8,298 nucleotides of DNA, taken from NCBI GenBank assembly GCA_022564085.1, contig JADFMC010000080.1, forward strand, positions 1 through 8,298. Reading direction: 5' to 3'. The DNA comes from Fidelibacterota bacterium (lineage in GTDB: Bacteria; Fidelibacterota; Marinisomatia; SCGC-AAA003-L08; TS1B11). Shown here one piece after another: positions 4,819 to 8,298 of the stretch. The position numbers and the translations under genes were made by a program. Position 1 is the stretch's first letter. Each line of letters starts with the position of its first letter. Below the pieces are notes generated by a model. That model was not told the DNA's origin. It made no database searches and worked only from the letters and a program-made list of their open reading frames with translations.

Positions 4819-7176
4819 TTAAAGGCCATTTATCGCCCGCCATACCTTCTCGGGCGTCAGGGGGATTTCGAGATGTCGCACACCCAAATGTGACAGGGCG
4901 TCCACCACCGCATTGACAATCGCGGGCGGCGCTCCCACTGTGGCGGATTCGCCCACACCCTTGGCCCCTATCGGATGGTGGGGAGACGGCGTGCAAGTCT
5001 TGGCGGTTTCCCAATTGGGAGTCTCCATGGCGGTGGGCATGAGGTACTCCATAAAACTGCCGCCATAGATATTCCCCTCCTCATCATAGGAGATTTCCTC
5101 CATGAGGGCCGGCGCCATCCCCATGGTCAGGCCGCCATGAATCTGGCCCTCAACAATCATGGGATTTATGATATTGCCACAGTCATCGACAGCCATAAAC
5201 CGTCGAATTTTCACCTGGCCGGTGCCCGAGTCGATATCCACCACGCAGATGTAACTGCCGAACGGGAAGGTCATATTGGGCGGATCGTAGTACGAAACGG
5301 CCTCAAGCCCCGCCTCCATACCTTGGGGGTGGTTGGTGTAGGCCGCAAAGGCGATCTCCTGAATCGTCTTGGCCTTATCAGGAACACCCTTTACAAAGAA
5401 CTTGCCCGGTTCCCAATCAAGATCATCCTCGCTCACTTCCAACAGATAGGCGGCAATTTTCTTGGCCTTATCCCTGATTTTCCGGCTGGCCATGGCAGTA
5501 GCTGCCCCTGCCACCGGCGTGCTCCGGCTGGCATAGGTGCCCAGGCCATAGGGCGCCGTGTCCGTATCGCCATGCTCAACCTTGATATCAGAGACAGGAA
5601 TGCCCAGCTCTTCGGCCACAATCTGGCCAAAAGTCGTCTCATGGCCCTGGCCCTGGGACTGGACGCCGATCCGGACCAGGACTTTACCGGTGGGGTGGAT
5701 GCGAATCTCCGCACTGTCGAACATCTTGAGTCCCAGAATATCAAAGTCTTTGGAGGGGCCTGCTCCCACGACTTCAGTAAAGCTGGAGATACCGATTCCC
5801 ATCAGTTCTCCCCGCTCCCGTTTCTCCTTTTGCTCCTTCAACAGGTCATGATAACCGATTTTCTCCATGGCCAGTTTAAGGGCGCCGGCGTAATTGCCGC
5901 TGTCATACTCCAAGCCCAATACCGACTTGTAGGGGAACGCTTCAGGCGGAATGAAATTCTTCATACGCAGCTCCGCCGGATCCATGCCCAGGTCATCCGC
6001 CAGAATGTCCACCAATCGCTCGATGGCGTGGATCGCCTCGGTCACCCGGAACGAGCAACGGTAGGCGATGCCCCCCGGCGGCTTGTTCGTGTAGACGCCA
6101 TCCACTTCGCAAAACGCGGCCTCGAACGGATATGATCCGGTCGCAATGGCGAACAGCCCCGCCGGCCATTTAGACGGTTGGGTGGCGGCATCGGTATAAC
6201 CGTGATCGGCGATGGTTTTGATGCGCAAAGCCTTCATTGTGCCATCCTTATCGGCGGCCAACTCGGCATGCATATGGTAGTCGCGGCCAAAGGAGTCGGC
6301 CTGGAGATTTTCGCGCCTGTGCTCCACCCATTTAATGGGCGATCCGGTAACCACTGTAGCGGCAATGGCAATCACATAACCGGGATATATAGGCACTTTT
6401 CCCCCGAACCCACCCCCAATGTCAGGCGAAATAATTCGGATTTTCTCTTCGCTTAGACCGACGTGTCCGGCCACCATGGCAAACACCGTGCGGTGGGCGT
6501 GGGGCGCCTGGGAAGTCATCCAGAGGGTCAGCTGGCCCTCAACCGAATCGAATTCGGCCACGATGCCGCAGGTCTCAATGGAAGCCACGTGTATCCTGGG
6601 AATGTAGATATCCTGCGAGATGGTGACATCCGCATCCTTAAAGGCTTTGTCGGTGGCGGCTTTATCCCCAGCCTCCCAGTGAAAGATCCGATTATCCTTT
6701 TGACCCTCTTTGTCGGTCCGCAGCACGGGAGCACCCGGCTCCAACGCTTTAAAGGGATCGATGACCACCTCTAGCGGTTCGTACTCCACCTCGACCAGCT
6801 CCACCCCGTCTGCCGCCGCATAACGGCTGGTAGCGATCACCGCCGCCACCTCCTGGGCCTGGTACATAACCTTTTCAATCGGCAATACCATTTGGGTGTC
6901 AGACATGAGCGTCGGCATCCAATGGAGGTTGTACTCCTTCAGCGTCTCCCCGGTGATAACCGCCGCCACACCCGGATGGGCCAGGGCCTTCTCGGAATTG
7001 ATGCTTAGTATTTTCGCGTGGGCATAAGGGCTGCGAACAATGGCCATATACAGCATCCCCGGCCGCACCACGTCATCCACATAATTACCTCTTCCGCGAA
7101 TAAACCTGGGGTCTTCCTTGCGCTTGACGGAATGCCCCATGCCCCCGATTTCTGCTGAAGTTTTTAGCTCTGTCAT
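4819..7176 (-). CDS. coxL: Form I aerobic carbon monoxide dehydrogenase large subunit, CoxL
   Basis: CoxL is the catalytic molybdoprotein of the (CoxLMS)2 enzyme, oxidising CO with water to CO2 and two electrons at a [CuSMoO2] centre bound to molybdopterin cytosine dinucleotide. The 785 residues are close to the Oligotropha carboxidovorans protein (809). Seen: the N-terminal GRGNYVDDVVRPGMLY and VRSPYAHAKI (xanthine oxidase a/b hammerhead domain); TSQAPHAHRT with Q223; the Moco loop IGGGFGGK at 253-260; the form I signature AYRCSFR at 371-377, whose C374 would hold Cu (C388 in O. carboxidovorans); SQGQGHE around 507-513; PYGLGTYASRSTP at 542-554; and GAKGVGES with catalytic E743 (E763 in O. 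carboxidovorans). Form II homologues carry AYRGAGR instead, so true CO oxidation is well supported. AGGAGA six bases before the ATG fixes the start. It follows coxS by 32 nt. No frameshift or missing key residue was seen. Confidence 0.97.
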   Translation of the reverse strand: MTELKTSAEIGGMGHSVKRKEDPRFIRGRGNYVDDVVRPGMLYMAIVRSPYAHAKILSINSEKALAHPGVAAVITGETLKEYNLHWMPTLMSDTQMVLPIEKVMYQAQEVAAVIATSRYAAADGVELVEVEYEPLEVVIDPFKALEPGAPVLRTDKEGQKDNRIFHWEAGDKAATDKAFKDADVTISQDIYIPRIHVASIETCGIVAEFDSVEGQLTLWMTSQAPHAHRTVFAMVAGHVGLSEEKIRIISPDIGGGFGGKVPIYPGYVIAIAATVVTGSPIKWVEHRRENLQADSFGRDYHMHAELAADKDGTMKALRIKTIADHGYTDAATQPSKWPAGLFAIATGSYPFEAAFCEVDGVYTNKPPGGIAYRCSFRVTEAIHAIERLVDILADDLGMDPAELRMKNFIPPEAFPYKSVLGLEYDSGNYAGALKLAMEKIGYHDLLKEQKEKRERGELMGIGISSFTEVVGAGPSKDFDILGLKMFDSAEIRIHPTGKVLVRIGVQSQGQGHETTFGQIVAEELGIPVSDIKVEHGDTDTAPYGLGTYASRSTPVAGAATAMASRKIRDKAKKIAAYLLEVSEDDLDWEPGKFFVKGVPDKAKTIQEIAFAAYTNHPQGMEAGLEAVSYYDPPNMTFPFGSYICVVDIDSGTGQVKIRRFMAVDDCGNIINPMIVEGQIHGGLTMGMAPALMEEISYDEEGNIYGGSFMEYLMPTAMETPNWETAKTCTPSPHHPIGAKGVGESATVGAPPAIVNAVVDALSHLGVRHLEIPLTPEKVWRAINGL

Positions 7177-7208
7177 TATGATTCTCCTGAATGGTTTATT
7201 TTCGCGGG

Positions 7209-7676
7209 TTAGATTTTATTGGCGGCATACTGCACCGCTTTCACAATGTTTACATAGCCGGTGCATCGGCACAGGTTACCTGAAATGCCAAACCGGATCT
7301 CCTCCTCAGTGGGATTGCTGTTTTCCTGCAGCAAGGCGTGGCTCGCCATGATCATCCCAGGCGTGCAGAAGCCACATTGCAGGCCGTGCTCTTCCATGAA
7401 CCCTGCCTGCAATGGATGCAGTTCCCCATTGGTTGTCATGCCCTCGATGGTCAGCACCTCCTTTCCCGAGGCCTGGACAGTAAACACGGTACACGATTTC
7501 ACGGCTTTACCGTCAAGAATAACCGTGCAGGCGCCACAGTGGGTCGTATCGCATCCGATATGGGTTCCGGTGAGGCCCAGGTCTTCGCGAATAAAATGCA
7601 CCAGCAGCAGTCTAGGCTCAACTTCTCCCGTTTGATCAACTCCGTTCACTTTGATACTGATCGATTGAGTTCCCAT
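7209..7676 (-). CDS. coxS: Carbon monoxide dehydrogenase small subunit CoxS (two [2Fe-2S] clusters)
   Basis: CoxS passes electrons from the Mo-Cu site of CoxL to the FAD of CoxM through two [2Fe-2S] clusters. The protein has 155 residues, near the usual 160 to 166. The N-terminal plant-ferredoxin-like domain has GCDTTHCGAC with C42, C47, C50 and C62. The C-terminal four-helix [2Fe-2S] domain has CGFCTPGM (C101, C104) and CRCTGY (C136, C138). All eight ligands are present. The frame is open upstream to 7832, but the ATG at 7676 is chosen because AGGAGG lies eight bases before it and MGTQSISIKVNG is a standard CoxS N-terminus. The longer reading would run 52 codons back into coxM. The stop of coxM (TGA, 7680-7678) is separated from this ATG by a single base, indicating translational coupling between coxM and coxS. 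Confidence 0.97.
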   Translation of the reverse strand: MGTQSISIKVNGVDQTGEVEPRLLLVHFIREDLGLTGTHIGCDTTHCGACTVILDGKAVKSCTVFTVQASGKEVLTIEGMTTNGELHPLQAGFMEEHGLQCGFCTPGMIMASHALLQENSNPTEEEIRFGISGNLCRCTGYVNIVKAVQYAANKI

Positions 7677-7677
7677 T

Positions 7678-8298
7678 TCATTGACCTCCTTCAGCACGGG
7701 CTTTAGCCTTGTGCAGGGCCCTTTTGGTAAGTACCTCAACGATGGCTCGCTTGTACTCTTCCGATCCTCGTTGATCGCCAACAGGCTGAGATGCTTCACT
7801 CGCCAGTCGCCCGGCTGTAGCAATGTTGTCATCCGTCAGGGGGTTCCCGATTAAGGCCTCCTCAGCCGCCTTGGCTCTCACCGGCGTAGGTCCCACATTC
7901 GTAAGGCCTATGCCGGCCTTCACACACTTTCCACCGCCATCCAGGGTAACTGTAGCGGCTACGGCGGCGATTGCAAAATCACCCACTTTACGCTCAAATT
8001 TTATATAGGCGCCGCCGCTGTTTGCCGGGGGCACCGGAATCCGTATTTCGGTAAGGATTTCATTGGCCTTCAAGGCGGTGGCTAAGGGACCCAGGAAGAA
8101 ATCATCAATGCCGATTGTGCGCGAGCCGTTCGGTCCGACCACCACCACCTCCGCTCCCAGAGCCACCATGGTCGCAGGGTGATCATTGGCGGGATCACCG
8201 TGGGCCAGGTTGCCGCCGATGGTGGCCAAATTTCTGACCAGCGGGTCGGCAATTACATGGGCGGTGTCGTGTATAATCGGGTATTTCCACTTGATCAA
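7678..8298 (-). CDS. coxM: Carbon monoxide dehydrogenase medium (FAD) subunit CoxM, 5' end cut off by the window
   Basis: CoxM is the flavoprotein subunit that takes electrons from CoxS and hands them to the quinone pool. About 206 residues are visible; the family is near 288, so roughly the first 80, including the first FAD motif (AGGxS), lie beyond 8298. The leading TTG codon is internal, not the start. Seen: ADPLVRN followed by ATIGGNLAHGDPANDHPA (second FAD-binding motif, TIGGN at visible residues 26-30), GPNGSRT, DDFFLG, FERKVGDFAIAAVAATV, and the CO_deh_flav_C domain with LTNVGPTPVRAKAAEEAL and the conserved RGSEEYKRAI near the end. The sequence follows CoxM rather than XdhB. It is the first visible gene of the operon, and coxM before coxS and coxL is the canonical form I order. 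The operon promoter is outside the window. Confidence 0.96.
   Translation of the reverse strand: MIKWKYPIIHDTAHVIADPLVRNLATIGGNLAHGDPANDHPATMVALGAEVVVVGPNGSRTIGIDDFFLGPLATALKANEILTEIRIPVPPANSGGAYIKFERKVGDFAIAAVAATVTLDGGGKCVKAGIGLTNVGPTPVRAKAAEEALIGNPLTDDNIATAGRLASEASQPVGDQRGSEEYKRAIVEVLTKRALHKAKARAEGGQ
7685..7690 (-). promoter_or_regulatory. Strong ribosome binding site of coxS, inside the end of coxM
   Basis: It reads AGGAGG on the minus strand, eight bases before the ATG at 7676. It lies within the last codons of coxM (Glu-Gly-Gly-Gln) and decides the coxS start against the longer open frame. Confidence 0.8.

Noticed and set aside
4975..6135. 386-residue plus-strand open frame antisense to coxL
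   Set aside because: It lies wholly within coxL, whose every key motif is intact; the translation is His/Arg-rich with no recognisable domain. It is a compositional shadow.
4819..7176. coxL as a xanthine, nicotinate or aldehyde dehydrogenase subunit
   Set aside because: The AYRCSFR loop and the strong resemblance to CoxL in the GAGPSK and YYDPPNM regions are specific to form I CODH.
7677..7832. 52-codon N-terminal extension of CoxS
   Set aside because: It is the coxM 3' coding region in another frame; AGGAGG and homology place the start at 7676.

Overview
The window carries most of a form I aerobic (Mo-Cu) carbon monoxide dehydrogenase locus. The minus-strand genes read, in transcription order: coxM (5' end cut by the window edge), coxS, coxL, coxG, an XdhC/CoxF-family maturation factor with a C-terminal YHS metal-binding domain, and a small five-helix membrane protein of unknown function. 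Spacings are short (1 to 46 nt), so they are probably one operon running from beyond 8298 down to about 2541. CoxL has the form I active-site loop AYRCSFR, whose Cys carries the copper of the [CuSMoO2] centre. The M-S-L gene order is also that of form I enzymes.

On the plus strand, converging on this operon, are moaA (GTP 3',8-cyclase, first step of molybdenum cofactor synthesis) and a group I (NifS/IscS-type) cysteine desulfurase, separated by about 250 bp without a convincing gene. The two gene sets meet tail to tail at 2490-2540, where there is a small dyad but no clear T-tract terminator.

The genes fit one job. MoaA starts the cofactor. The desulfurase could provide the sulfide that bridges Mo and Cu. 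The XdhC-YHS protein would hold, finish and insert the cofactor, perhaps with its YHS domain handling copper. CoxM (FAD), CoxS (two [2Fe-2S]) and CoxL (Mo-Cu) form the enzyme that oxidises CO to CO2. CoxG would link it to the membrane and quinone pool. The usual maturation genes coxD and coxE are not between coxL and coxG, nor elsewhere in the window. The functional linkage between the two strands is inference from content and position.

The organism is a bacterium with moderately GC-rich DNA and ordinary AGGAGG-type ribosome binding sites, most likely an aerobic or facultative trace-gas (CO) oxidiser. The sequence alone does not let me name a phylum; form I CODH is widespread and moves between lineages. 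I see no tRNA, rRNA, CRISPR array, insertion sequence or phage gene.
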